DNA of 64,000 nt. Source: ZC4RG29 sp964521255. Lineage in GTDB: Bacteria > Bacteroidota > Bacteroidia > Cytophagales > Cyclobacteriaceae. The stretch lies in assembly GCA_964521255.1 (NCBI GenBank), contig CAZFRM010000001.1, positions 496,001 through 560,000 on the forward strand, in the 5' to 3' direction. Below, in pieces: positions 43,584-52,434 of the stretch. The notes below the pieces were generated by a model that did not search any database, was not told where the DNA came from, and was given only the letters and a program-made list of their open reading frames with translations. A program made the position numbers and the translations under genes. Each line of letters starts with the position of its first letter. Position 1 is the first letter of the stretch.

Positions 43584-44872
43584 GTTTGCAATATCTCCTC
43601 AATACTTTTCTCCGATTCAAAAAATTCCAACAATCTGATCATCACCCTGTCTACCAATGTATCCGGGCACGATGCACCACTGGTAAGAATAATTTTCACA
43701 GGCCTTGTCTTGGGAAGGTAATGACGTGTGACTTCTTTTTGTTTTTTATGGTAATTGAAGTGATGAATTTCTTCGTCAGACTTTATTTCATTTTCTGAAT
43801 TGATAAAGTAGGTGGGAAATTTACGCTCACATAACTCAACGATATGTGATGTATTGGAGCTATTATAGCCGCCCACTACAATCGCGAGATCTGCTGTTGT
43901 GTTCAGCAATTCATATGTTGCATCCTGGTTGTCATTGGTAGCGTAACACAGGGTATCGCGTGTATCGGCGAAATGCTCTTTAAGATTTTCAGAACCGAAT
44001 TTAGTAAGCATTAATTTTTTGAAGTAATCTGCAATTGCCTGCGTTTCTGTAGCAAGCATGGTTGTCTGATTTACCACACCTACATTGTTGAGGTGATGTG
44101 TCGGATCAAATCCTTCAGAATGTTTCCAGGCAAACTCTTCATAAAAATCTTCCCTGGTTTTATTTCCCAAAATGTACTCTCCCAATCTTTTCGCATCGTC
44201 CATGTCACGAACAATAACCGAGGCGCCGTTTCTTGCGCTATGAGAAAACGTTGCACGCGTTTCTTCGTGCTTTGGCTTACCATGAATAATAATGGTGTAA
44301 TTATCATCTCCCAATTTTTCTGCCCGGTTCCATACCTTTTCAACAAAAGGACAAGTTGTATTATACTTTTGTACTTCAACTCCTTTGTCTAATAGCAGAT
44401 GTTCAATCTCTACCGTTGTTCCGAATGCCGGAATGATAACAATGTCATTGGAATGAATTTCTTCCCACGGAATAAACTGTTTGCCATCGGTATCCATTAT
44501 GAATTGTATGCCGCGACTTTGCAGATCGTTGTTCACTTCCTGGTTGTGAATCATCTGACTTAGAAGGAAAACACGCTTACCAGGATTTTCTTCGAGTGCA
44601 CGATAGCTTATTTCAATAGCGTTCTCTACACCGTAACAGAAACCAAAATGCCTGGCGATATAAAATACGACAGGACCAAAATCCAATTCGGTAGGTGTAA
44701 AATCCTGCTTTCGCGGATCTTTTAACCTGCGTGATTCTTTGATTCTTCCTGTTATAGAAGAGCGATAATAAACAGGGATGTCAAACTTTTTGATAGCAGT
44801 AATTTTTTGGTAGACCAAAGGTAGAGAATTTGCCAATTTGTTTTCGATAACAAGGCCTGCTGAAAAAGTCAA
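43577..44872 (-). CDS. ispH: 4-hydroxy-3-methylbut-2-enyl diphosphate reductase IspH
   Basis: IspH is the iron-sulfur enzyme of the last MEP-pathway step, making IPP and DMAPP. The three cluster cysteines are visible in HFGFCYGVENA, NTTCPFVEKVW and TSGASCPDT; AHPKHEET-like (here GKPKHEETRAT) and TMLATETQ are also present. This is the long (~400 residue) form usual in Bacteroidota. The start is uncertain: the frame opens with TTG at 44872, but family members begin near KKFDIPVYYRS (residue ~28), where no ATG exists; a TTG near residue 20 or an ATT/ATC start are alternatives. A 7-nt overlap with the oxidoreductase gene lies at the 3' end. Confidence 0.93.
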   Translation of the reverse strand: MTFSAGLVIENKLANSLPLVYQKITAIKKFDIPVYYRSSITGRIKESRRLKDPRKQDFTPTELDFGPVVFYIARHFGFCYGVENAIEISYRALEENPGKRVFLLSQMIHNQEVNNDLQSRGIQFIMDTDGKQFIPWEEIHSNDIVIIPAFGTTVEIEHLLLDKGVEVQKYNTTCPFVEKVWNRAEKLGDDNYTIIIHGKPKHEETRATFSHSARNGASVIVRDMDDAKRLGEYILGNKTREDFYEEFAWKHSEGFDPTHHLNNVGVVNQTTMLATETQAIADYFKKLMLTKFGSENLKEHFADTRDTLCYATNDNQDATYELLNTTADLAIVVGGYNSSNTSHIVELCERKFPTYFINSENEIKSDEEIHHFNYHKKQKEVTRHYLPKTRPVKIILTSGASCPDTLVDRVMIRLLEFFESEKSIEEILQTY

Positions 44873-44965
44873 TACTTGTTAAGTACGCTCAGGCGTCAAA
44901 TTTTTTTTGATGATCAGGAACAGCGGTGGGATGAAATGACTTAAATTTTCCTTTTTAATAAATAA

Positions 44966-45037
44966 AACGGCTGCCTCAGTATTCTCCCTCCACACTAAAT
45001 CATAGTGAGAATGAAGGAGAATTTTGAAGCAGCCGTT
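44966..45037 (-). terminator. Large hairpin terminator after the 57-residue gene
   Basis: The 25-nt arms at 44966-44990 and 45013-45037 pair at 21 positions, or 23 on the leftward RNA with G-U pairs. They begin AACGGCTGC and enclose a loop that can form a smaller CACTA/TAGTG hairpin. On the leftward strand TTTTATTTATT follows. It lies 12 bp after the mini-gene stop and isolates it from ispH. Confidence 0.8.
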
Positions 45038-45048
45038 CGTTAAATTAA

Positions 45049-45222
45049 CTAAGCGGCGTTGGAAAGATTATCTTCTTCAACAGTCTTCTTTCTGACTTCC
45101 TTTTTTTCGAGGTCAAACCACATGACCTCAACGGTTTTGTTTTTGATGTACCTTAAAACTTCCATCACTTTTCCGTCAACCTTACTCCTCACGCGCTCGC
45201 CTTTCTTAAAAAGTCTTCTCAT
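45049..45222 (-). CDS. 57-residue DUF2158/KOW-like protein
   Basis: This gene encodes 57 residues starting MRRLFKKGERVRSKVDGKVM and ending DNLSNAA. The opening FKKGERVRSKVDGKVMEVL followed by VEVMWFDLEKKEV is the pattern of YodC/DUF2158-type small beta-barrels (KGDxVxLKSGGxxMxV, then a VxCxWF strand). Function is unknown. Clear ATG, ideal family length, own large terminator and leftward orientation after the DegQ gene (22 bp) support a real gene. Confidence 0.75.
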   Translation of the reverse strand: MRRLFKKGERVRSKVDGKVMEVLRYIKNKTVEVMWFDLEKKEVRKKTVEEDNLSNAA

Positions 45223-45244
45223 AATTCAACGGTTTTAAAAATCG

Positions 45245-46726
45245 TTACATTCTGAATGAATATAGGAATTCTCTAGGGAAATCCTCATATGTTCCAGAAA
45301 GGGTAACAATTTCTCCCGCTTTTTTGCTCCTTAAAATGTCATTTAATTCTTTGGCAGATTTTACCGCAGTATCATTGACTTTGGTGATAATGAACCCCTC
45401 GCGCATGTCAGTGTACTTTGCAACTTTTCCACTTGCGATAGCGGTAACTTTAACACCGTTTTTAAGATCCAGCTTTTTCAATACAGCCTGATCTACATCT
45501 TCAACTTGTATATTCAGGGCGGCTAAACCTTCACGCTCTTCAATCTTCACAGCTGTTTCTTTGCCTTCCTTGTTTTTCAAAGTAATAGTATGGACAGCTT
45601 CCTTTCCTTTTCGATTTACAGTAACGTTGATTTTATCACCCGGGCGGTGTCTGCCGATATATTCAATCAATGCGGAACTTGAGTGAATAGGTGTGTTATC
45701 AATTTTTGTTACTACATCGCCTTCTTTCAAACCACCTTCTTTTGCTGCGCTGTTTTCCGCGAAGGAATTGATAAATGCGCCATCATTTACGGCAAGGTCG
45801 TGCTTTTTCACTAAGTCACTGTTCACGCTGGCTATTGAAACGCCAAGCCAGCCACGTTGTACTATACCATAGTTAAGCAGGTCTTCAACAATTTTACTGA
45901 CAATATTGGATGGTACGGCAAACCCATAACCGGAATATGAACCTGTCGGGCTCGCAATGGCAGTGTTAATACCCAACAATCCTCCTCTCAAATCGACCAG
46001 GGCTCCGCCACTGTTCCCGGGGTTAATGGCTGCATCTGTTTGAATGAATGATTCAATAGCAGTATTGCCTTGCTCAGTTCGCCTGTCGATAATATTAATG
46101 TTACGACCCTTTGCACTGATAATACCTGCAGTCACTGTGGAATTAAGATTAAAGGGATTTCCAACAGCCAGTACCCACTCACCTACTTTTGCCTTATCAG
46201 AGTCAACGAACGCAAGATGTGGCAAACCTTCTTGATTAATTTTTACAACGGCAATATCCGTATCAGGATCGGTTCCTATTACTTCAGCTTTAAAGGAACG
46301 ATTGTCATTTAATGTTACTTCTACAATTTCGGCATCCTGAACCACGTGGTTGTTTGTAACAATATATCCATTAGCATTGATGATTACTCCAGACCCCGTG
46401 CTTTGGGCTGGCCTCATTTCCATTTGGGGGCTTCCAGGTCCGAAGAAATCACGGAATGGATTAAAGTATTGCGATTCCGTCTTGGATGTTTTGCTTTGCG
46501 TAGATCTTATGTGGACAACTGCTGGCGTTACCTTTTCTGCAGTTTCTGTAAAATCCAGTGGGGTAACTTCCCCCTTTTCATTAACCGAGTAAACGACCTT
46601 AGATGTTGGAACAGCGCCATTGAAATCCAACCTCACAGTTTCTTTTTTACCTAACCATTCATAAGCAGCCAGGGTCATAATGCTTCCTAACATTGCTGCC
46701 AAAACAAACGATGCAAATCTTTTCAT
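45245..46726 (-). CDS. degQ: DegQ/HtrA-type periplasmic serine protease
   Basis: This protease degrades or refolds misfolded envelope proteins. The 493-residue protein has an N-terminal signal anchor (about 5-22), a trypsin-like domain with the full triad His127 (TNNHVV), Asp157 (DTDIAVV), Ser239 (GNSGGALVD), and two PDZ domains (about 290-380 and 400-490). The linker has a Phe-rich LA loop (YFNPFRDFFGPGSP). Which of DegP, DegQ or DegS it equals is not decided from sequence. A 339-bp gap separates it from the divergent small membrane gene. Confidence 0.92.
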   Translation of the reverse strand: MKRFASFVLAAMLGSIMTLAAYEWLGKKETVRLDFNGAVPTSKVVYSVNEKGEVTPLDFTETAEKVTPAVVHIRSTQSKTSKTESQYFNPFRDFFGPGSPQMEMRPAQSTGSGVIINANGYIVTNNHVVQDAEIVEVTLNDNRSFKAEVIGTDPDTDIAVVKINQEGLPHLAFVDSDKAKVGEWVLAVGNPFNLNSTVTAGIISAKGRNINIIDRRTEQGNTAIESFIQTDAAINPGNSGGALVDLRGGLLGINTAIASPTGSYSGYGFAVPSNIVSKIVEDLLNYGIVQRGWLGVSIASVNSDLVKKHDLAVNDGAFINSFAENSAAKEGGLKEGDVVTKIDNTPIHSSSALIEYIGRHRPGDKINVTVNRKGKEAVHTITLKNKEGKETAVKIEEREGLAALNIQVEDVDQAVLKKLDLKNGVKVTAIASGKVAKYTDMREGFIITKVNDTAVKSAKELNDILRSKKAGEIVTLSGTYEDFPREFLYSFRM

Positions 46727-47065
46727 AGCTTCCTTAACTTTTTAATATAACGTTTTATGACATGCAAAAATCTTGCAGATATAGCGCCGTGTGAAATTTT
46801 GTCAGTCTTCTAAAGACACGGGCAGTCCATTTCTGAAAACTTTGCATAAATTACAACGAAGATGCTCCTGCCAGGTTTAAAGTTTTGGAAAAGCGGCTTG
46901 ACTTCTCTGATAGAGGTCGAATTTTGATTGATGAACCGGCAGGCCCTCACCAGAACCCATTTTGCGGCATTTTATATACAAAATACACACCCAATAAAAC
47001 TTTTTACGTTTTTAAGTACACCTATTCTATCTGATAGCTGTATTGAATACCAAAAGAAGACCTGC
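46727..47065. other. Divergent intergenic region upstream of degQ
   Basis: No convincing gene is seen in this 339-bp gap. Two structures are visible: TGCAA/TTGCA (46763-46777, 5-nt spacer), and a bulged hairpin with CCGTGT near 46787 pairing to ACACGG near 46815. Either could bind a regulator or form the degQ 5' leader. An open frame from 46928 is treated as non-coding upstream of 47066. Confidence 0.35.
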
Positions 47066-47197
47066 ATGCCTGAATTTTACAGTAGCCAATCTCGTTCACC
47101 AGACTCTTACAAGAGATCCATGAAGCGTCTCAAACGCCTGCTTTTCGTTTGGATCATTTTGTTTGTTGCTATTATGATTTATTGCTTTTACAGTTAG
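47066..47197 (+). CDS. Small single-helix membrane protein
   Basis: The 43-residue product starts MPEFYSSQSRSPDSYKRSMK and has one transmembrane helix (about 25-41, LLFVWIILFVAIMIYCF) with a basic cytoplasmic flank. No family is recognised. The open frame extends to 46928, but that part has poor coding character and many shadows; the ATG at 47066 gives a clean small membrane protein. It lies 36 bp before the rRNA methyltransferase gene. Confidence 0.45.
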   Translation: MPEFYSSQSRSPDSYKRSMKRLKRLLFVWIILFVAIMIYCFYS

Positions 47198-47233
47198 GTT
47201 GTAAGATGAATCCCTTTTGGCTTACTTGACTTT

Positions 47234-48421
47234 ATGTTAATAGAAGCCGACGTTAAACTTGCAAAGGGCAAAGAATATTCAGTCAACCGATTTCATCCCT
47301 GGATCTTTTCTGGCGCCATTCAATCTACACATGGTAATCTTGAAGAGGGTAAATGGGTTCGTGTAGTTGATCATAAGAATACCGTACTCGGCTATGGTCA
47401 CTATCAGAAAGGAAGCATAACCGTTCGAATGCTCTCATTTGATGAGGATGAACCTGGCGGTGGATTTTGGAAACGAAAAATTCATCAGGCCTGGCTGCAG
47501 CGTAATAAGATCAACCTGCCAAATGATGTGACGAATGCAATCCGTCTTATACATGGTGAAGGAGATGGCTTACCAGGATTAATCATTGATTATTACGATG
47601 GCGTTGCTGTCATGCAAGCGCATTCTTCGGGAATGCATCTTGATCGAATGAGCATTTCCCAGGCTTTGCAAGAAGTCTTGGGAACTTCGTTAAAGGCAGT
47701 TTTCTATAAAAGCCATGGAACACTTCCGTTTGAAATGCGGAGCGAAAATTCTGCTGAATACCTCTTTGGCATGAGCGCAGTTCCTCACATTATCATGGAA
47801 CATGGTAATAGATTTTATGTTGATTGGGAAGGAGGACAAAAGACTGGTTTCTTTCTGGATCAACGGGAGAACAGGCATGCGCTCGCAAAGTATTCTTTCG
47901 GCAGAAAAGTTTTGAATACTTTCTGCTACACAGGTGGGTTTTCTGTTTATGCACTTCAGGGTGGTGCAGTTCAGGTTCATTCAGTTGACGCTTCAGCCAA
48001 AGCAGTTGACCTGACGAAAAAAAATATTGAATTGAACGGCTTTGACCCTTATGCAAATTATAGTTATGAAGTTGATACTTTTGAATTCTTGAAAGACAAA
48101 AAAGATGAATACGATCTTATCGTCCTTGATCCTCCCGCATTTGCCAAACACCGCGAAGCAAGACACCAGGCGGTGAAAGGCTATCAACGCCTTAATGCAG
48201 AGGCTATGCGTGTGGTCAAGCCACAAGGCATCATCTTTACTTTCTCTTGCTCGCAAGTAGTAGACCGGAAATTATTTTATGATACGATAGTTTCATCTGC
48301 AATTCAATCCGGAAGAAGTGTAAAAGTTCTGGAGCATTTGAGTCAACCCGCTGATCATCCGGTTTCATTGTTTCATCCTGAGGGAGAGTATTTGAAAGGG
48401 CTTGTACTTTTCGTTGAGTGA
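47234..48421 (+). CDS. rlmI: rRNA (cytosine-C5) methyltransferase, RlmI-type
   Basis: RlmI methylates C1962 of 23S rRNA. The 395-residue protein has an N-terminal PUA domain (GKEYSVNRFHPWIFSGAI), then GLPGLIIDYYDG, KTGFFLDQRENR, the class I SAM motif VLNTFCYTGGFSVYA, and catalytic LDPPAFAK with TFSCSQ. Length and order match the family; the exact target base is inferred. The stop abuts that of the convergent M20 gene with no space. Confidence 0.9.
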   Translation: MLIEADVKLAKGKEYSVNRFHPWIFSGAIQSTHGNLEEGKWVRVVDHKNTVLGYGHYQKGSITVRMLSFDEDEPGGGFWKRKIHQAWLQRNKINLPNDVTNAIRLIHGEGDGLPGLIIDYYDGVAVMQAHSSGMHLDRMSISQALQEVLGTSLKAVFYKSHGTLPFEMRSENSAEYLFGMSAVPHIIMEHGNRFYVDWEGGQKTGFFLDQRENRHALAKYSFGRKVLNTFCYTGGFSVYALQGGAVQVHSVDASAKAVDLTKKNIELNGFDPYANYSYEVDTFEFLKDKKDEYDLIVLDPPAFAKHREARHQAVKGYQRLNAEAMRVVKPQGIIFTFSCSQVVDRKLFYDTIVSSAIQSGRSVKVLEHLSQPADHPVSLFHPEGEYLKGLVLFVE

Positions 48422-49732
48422 TTATTTTTGATTCATAAACATATAGTCAAGAGTAACATTCAACATTGCTGCCAGTCCGGTTTTTATTCCACGCTCATCA
48501 ATAAAGAAATCGGGGGTGTGATGCGATGGCGCTTTTTTTGGATCGACCTCGGGAGGACATGCGCCGACAAAAAAGAAAAATCCTGGTACCTTTTCCTGAT
48601 AAAAAGCGAAATCCTCAGCGCCGGTAACTGCATGAATTTTTACAACATTTTCTTTTCCAGCGGCGCGCTCAAGACTGGGAATCATTTTTTCCGTTAGTTC
48701 AGGATCGTTATAAGTAACAGGCGTCATACCCTGGAAGGAGACTTCTGCTTTCGCGCCTGCACTTTCAGCAATTTTTTCTGCTGTTTGTTTAATTCTATCA
48801 AGCACATCTTTTTGCATTTTTTTGTCAAGAGTACGAATGGTTCCTGCCATGGTAGCTTCCTCGGGAATAATGTTTTCTCTAACGCCAGCGTGAATTTTAC
48901 CAACCGTTATAACTACCGCTTCGTTGGTGAGATCCGATTGACGACTAACTATAGTTTGTAGTCCGTTAATGATTTGTGATGAAACCACGATTGGATCAAC
49001 TCCCATCCAGGGAGCAGCACCATGTGCCTGTCTGCCCTTTACGGTAATCGTAAACCAATCTGAGGCGGCCATCATTCCTTCAGGTTTGTATGAAATGGTT
49101 CCCAACTTACTGATCGATTGTATGTGCATGCCAAAAATCACATCTACTTTGGGATTTTCCAGAACGCCTTCTCTAACCATAAGGCCTGCTCCACCTTCCT
49201 CCCCTGCAGGTGCGCCTTCTTCCGCAGGTTGAAAAATAAACTTGACGGTTCCCTTAAGATCATTTTTGTTTTTTGAAAGGATTTCAGCCACACCCATGAG
49301 AATAGCAACATGAGAGTCATGACCACAAGCATGCATTACTCCTGCTTCCAGATCATTGAACATTGCCTTTTCCTTTGAGGCGAAGGGAAGGTCGTTTCGT
49401 TCAGTGACCGGTAACGCATCCATATCAGCACGCAAAGCAATCACAGGGCCAGGCTTTTTGCCTTTAAGAATGCCTACAACACCCGTATGTGCAATGCCCG
49501 TTGTTACATCCAACCCAAGTGCCTTAAGATGTTCAGCAACTTTTGCAGCCGTTTTAAATTCTCTGTTGGATAGCTCAGGGTATTGATGAATATTTCTTCG
49601 CCATTCAATTACCTTGGGTTCAATCTCAACCACCATGGAATTTACTTTCGATTGCAATTTCGAACTTACCTGGGCAACAGAAAGAACAGGAAGGATTAAG
49701 AACACAGCAAAGATGGCGTAAGAATTTTTCAT
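48422..49732 (-). CDS. Exported M20-family amidohydrolase
   Basis: The 436-residue protein has a signal peptide (ending LSVAQ) and an M20D aminoacylase/amidohydrolase fold: metal ligands in MHACGHDSHVAI (His), QPAEEGAPAGEEGGA (Glu), IFGMHIQ (His) and GAEDFAFYQEKVPGFFF (Glu). ALRADMDALPV is also present. It hydrolyses N-acyl amino acids or related amides, probably in the periplasm. The stop codon directly abuts that of rlmI. Confidence 0.9.
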   Translation of the reverse strand: MKNSYAIFAVFLILPVLSVAQVSSKLQSKVNSMVVEIEPKVIEWRRNIHQYPELSNREFKTAAKVAEHLKALGLDVTTGIAHTGVVGILKGKKPGPVIALRADMDALPVTERNDLPFASKEKAMFNDLEAGVMHACGHDSHVAILMGVAEILSKNKNDLKGTVKFIFQPAEEGAPAGEEGGAGLMVREGVLENPKVDVIFGMHIQSISKLGTISYKPEGMMAASDWFTITVKGRQAHGAAPWMGVDPIVVSSQIINGLQTIVSRQSDLTNEAVVITVGKIHAGVRENIIPEEATMAGTIRTLDKKMQKDVLDRIKQTAEKIAESAGAKAEVSFQGMTPVTYNDPELTEKMIPSLERAAGKENVVKIHAVTGAEDFAFYQEKVPGFFFFVGACPPEVDPKKAPSHHTPDFFIDERGIKTGLAAMLNVTLDYMFMNQK

Positions 49733-49794
49733 GGTTATAACTAAATTTGAAGTGGGATCAATATAATAATTTATAAATCAAACTGCTTTGTTAA

Positions 49795-50115
49795 GTGGAT
49801 TGGATAAAAATCTTTTCGAGTAGTACGGAAGCCCTGGAAAATCTTCAGCCTGATAAACCGAGGCTATTGGTTGTATATGGAAAACGAATTTGTCTGACGC
49901 TGCACGATGGAAATTTCTACGCGGTTCAGGACTCGTGTTCACACAATGGAGAGTCTTTGAGTAAAGGGCATGTAAATTACCGGGGTGAAATTATATGCCC
50001 GTGGCACAATTACCAGTTTGATCTTCAATCTGGCCGTGAATGTCAGTCGCGATCGAAGGATCTTCAGACTTTCCCGCTTAAATCAGATGAAACCGGATTT
50101 TTTATAGGAATATAA
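49795..50115 (+). CDS. Rieske [2Fe-2S] ferredoxin-like protein
   Basis: The 106-residue protein has both cluster motifs, CSH (in AVQDSCSHNGESL) and CPWH (in EIICPWHNYQFDL), spaced as in soluble Rieske ferredoxins such as those of dioxygenase or nitrite reductase systems. It is probably an electron carrier; no partner oxygenase lies nearby. The start is GTG at 49795 (MDWIKIF); no ATG is available upstream in frame. Confidence 0.9.
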   Translation: MDWIKIFSSSTEALENLQPDKPRLLVVYGKRICLTLHDGNFYAVQDSCSHNGESLSKGHVNYRGEIICPWHNYQFDLQSGRECQSRSKDLQTFPLKSDETGFFIGI

Positions 50116-50160
50116 AATACATTCATGCATATTTTCGTTTGTGTTTTAACTTAAATCGAG

Positions 50161-51144
50161 TTGCGCTACCTACTGATTATACTTCTTATTCCATTTTATT
50201 CCTCGATAGCACAATTATCTACGGATGAAGAAAGTTTTATTAGCAGGCTGAAAACCGAATCGGCCATGCCCGAAAAACTATTGAGTTCACGATCGGTTGT
50301 CGTGTATCCATACACAATGACGGATAAAGAACTTCAGAAGATTCAACTTTCATTTCAGGAGACGGGCATTGATGCTGTTGCTTATTTTGAAGCTGACCTT
50401 TTGACGGCTGGCAAGGATGTGGGTACTGCCTTTGCTTATTATTTCAATCAAAGAGATATTGTAAATATTGTGCTCCTTCAAAAAGAAAATGGACAATACA
50501 CTGCATACATAACCGGCTTCAATGGAAAGCATACTTTCATAGAGCAAAATCAACTTGCCTGGAGTGCCAATGATGCAGACCTCGCAGAGTTGCTAAAAAA
50601 AATTCATCGCTCGGCCAGCAATTTGAAACGAGGTAATTTTTTAATAAACGAATTTCCTGAAACAAAACTCCCGGTTCATATTATTAGCGGCCGTAGATCT
50701 GAATTTTATGCTATCGATTTGAAAGTTGACCAACTTGCTGTTGCCAAAACAGGAGTCGAATCAATTGATAAAGATCTTGAATCTATTTTCACTACCTATC
50801 CATTTAAATATAAGCTAACCGATCCTGGCTTATCAGAAAAAGAACTGCGCCAAAAAGGATTTCTTTATGTACTATGTTTCATTCATACGCGCGGGTCTGT
50901 AGCAAAAGAAATTCTTGGCTATGATATTTCTAAACCGGAAAGCGCTTATGTATCGATTACCTATCCGGATGCAACCGCTCAGCTAAAAAATATTTCTGCT
51001 GATACGCCTATTTATAAATTTTACTTCAAGCACATTGATTCTGGAAATGTTTTCCTGGGCACGAAATGGGATGCCGATCTCACCTGGCAACAAGCGCTGA
51101 AAAATCATTTGATAGCATTTAAAACGGAGTTGAAAGTTAATTAG
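50161..51144 (+). CDS. Hypothetical secreted protein
   Basis: The 327-residue product has a signal peptide (about 1-18, MRYLLIILLIPFYSSIAQ). The mature region has no clear domain; visible stretches are SRSVVVYPYTMTDKELQ, DVGTAFAYYFNQRDIVN, and a C-terminal FYFKHIDSGNVFLGTKWDAD segment. The start is TTG at 50161. It follows the Rieske gene by 45 bp. No function can be proposed. A short spacer of 29 bp separates its stop from the convergent metallo-hydrolase. Confidence 0.75.
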   Translation: MRYLLIILLIPFYSSIAQLSTDEESFISRLKTESAMPEKLLSSRSVVVYPYTMTDKELQKIQLSFQETGIDAVAYFEADLLTAGKDVGTAFAYYFNQRDIVNIVLLQKENGQYTAYITGFNGKHTFIEQNQLAWSANDADLAELLKKIHRSASNLKRGNFLINEFPETKLPVHIISGRRSEFYAIDLKVDQLAVAKTGVESIDKDLESIFTTYPFKYKLTDPGLSEKELRQKGFLYVLCFIHTRGSVAKEILGYDISKPESAYVSITYPDATAQLKNISADTPIYKFYFKHIDSGNVFLGTKWDADLTWQQALKNHLIAFKTELKVN

Positions 51145-51173
51145 TGAATTTGACAATTAGCCGATTAGCAAAT

Positions 51174-52238
51174 TCATCTCAAGACTTCAAATCTTTTTCC
51201 TTCCGGCAACGCGATGAAATTTTTATCAGGAATTTTATACCTGGTTTTTGCTTTCAGTAAATCTTCAACCGGATCATGTTGACCGTCATCTGCAAGAGGG
51301 AAAGTACCATGGTGAATGGCGATGCTGGTTTCAGCATTTACATCCAAATGAATTTTAACTGCTTCTTCCGGTGAAGTATGTATGGGTGACATGAACCAGT
51401 TTGGTTTGTACGCGCCAATAGGTATCAGCGCAACTTTAAATGGACCGCTCCTCGTACCAATTTCTTTAAAAGTATTTTCATTGTAACCTGTGTCTCCTGC
51501 AAAGTAAATGTTGTCCGAACTTGTTTTCATAACATAGCCACACCACAACGTTTCATCCCGATCAAATATGCCTCTGCCTGAAAAATGCTGAGCAGGGACG
51601 CTCTGAATATGGATGTATTCATTTAAAATTATTTCACTCCACCAATCAATATCCCTGGCACCCGTAATTTTTTCTTCATCCAAAAATTTCTTAACCCCAA
51701 GAGGAGTTATGATAACAGGATCATGTTGAGCATGTAACTTTCTCATCGTTGGCAGATCAAGATGGTCGTAATGATTATGACTGATCAGCACTACATCAAT
51801 CTTCGGAAGATCTTCAAACTTAATCCCCGGAGGCCTCATGCGCGCCGGACCAATCCATCCGAACGGACTAACTCGTTCACTCCAAACGGGATCAGTTAGA
51901 ATGTTAATTCCGTCGGCTTGAATGAGGAACGTTGAGTGATTAATAAAAGTGATGTGCACGCCGCTATCTACTTTAGCAAGCGGTGAATCGCCAATGTTAA
52001 TGTCATCTTGTAATGTCCACTTTCCCGGTTTCCGATTGAAGGCCCATTTCATAACATCAATCAGTCCTTTCGCTTTTATGCCTTGTGGATTGATAAATTT
52101 TTTTCCGTCAAAATGGTCGCTTTCAATTCCATCATAACCGGGCGTTGAAATACTGTAACCAACAATGACAGCAACTAATTGAACAATGATGAAGATGGAA
52201 ACAACACTTAATAACATTATGCGCAAGATTTTTTTCAT
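51174..52238 (-). CDS. Membrane-anchored MBL-fold metallo-hydrolase (UlaG/NAPE-PLD-like)
   Basis: The 354-residue protein has one N-terminal helix (about 5-28) that may anchor it outside the cytoplasm, then a metallo-beta-lactamase fold with the metal motif SHNHYDHLD, downstream YFAGDTGYN, and SIAIHHGTFPLADD. The long WSERVSPFGWIGPARMRPPG segment (described as a motif) is typical of the NAPE-PLD/L-ascorbate-6-P lactonase branch. Substrate is unknown; phospholipid or lactone hydrolysis is possible. Confidence 0.88.
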   Translation of the reverse strand: MKKILRIMLLSVVSIFIIVQLVAVIVGYSISTPGYDGIESDHFDGKKFINPQGIKAKGLIDVMKWAFNRKPGKWTLQDDINIGDSPLAKVDSGVHITFINHSTFLIQADGINILTDPVWSERVSPFGWIGPARMRPPGIKFEDLPKIDVVLISHNHYDHLDLPTMRKLHAQHDPVIITPLGVKKFLDEEKITGARDIDWWSEIILNEYIHIQSVPAQHFSGRGIFDRDETLWCGYVMKTSSDNIYFAGDTGYNENTFKEIGTRSGPFKVALIPIGAYKPNWFMSPIHTSPEEAVKIHLDVNAETSIAIHHGTFPLADDGQHDPVEDLLKAKTRYKIPDKNFIALPEGKRFEVLR

Positions 52239-52253
52239 TCCTGAATCTAAAAT

Positions 52254-52278
52254 AAAAAGGAGCCATCAGACTCCCTTT
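52254..52278 (-). terminator. Terminator after the lipoprotein gene
   Basis: On the leftward strand AAAGGGAG pairs with CTCCTTTT (one wobble) around an 8-nt loop, followed by TTATTTTAG. It lies about 150 bp after the lipoprotein stop and 16 bp before the metallo-hydrolase start. Confidence 0.6.
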
Positions 52279-52388
52279 CTTTGTCGTCGTAGATTTATTT
52301 TTATTCTACCATCCTGGCAATTAACGATAAAAAGAAAAAGCAGGTTGTCAAAACGTTGAAGACACTTGTCATTTTATTTCAGACACAA

Positions 52389-52434
52389 TTCTAGAGATTA
52401 TTAAACGGTCTGGGTTTGGGTTCTAGAGATTATT
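52389..52434. repeat. 14-bp direct repeat at the lipoprotein 3' end
   Basis: TTCTAGAGATTATT occurs at 52389-52402 and at 52421-52434, and the second copy spans the stop codon. A local duplication may have moved the stop slightly; its function, if any, is unknown. Confidence 0.5.

Noticed and set aside
46340..46351. AACCACGTGGTT palindrome resembling a parS core
   Set aside because: It lies inside the degQ codons for the catalytic His region and lacks the parS flanks; coincidental.
46928..47065. Upstream extension of the small membrane gene
   Set aside because: Poor coding character; a shorter start at 47066 gives a compact membrane protein.
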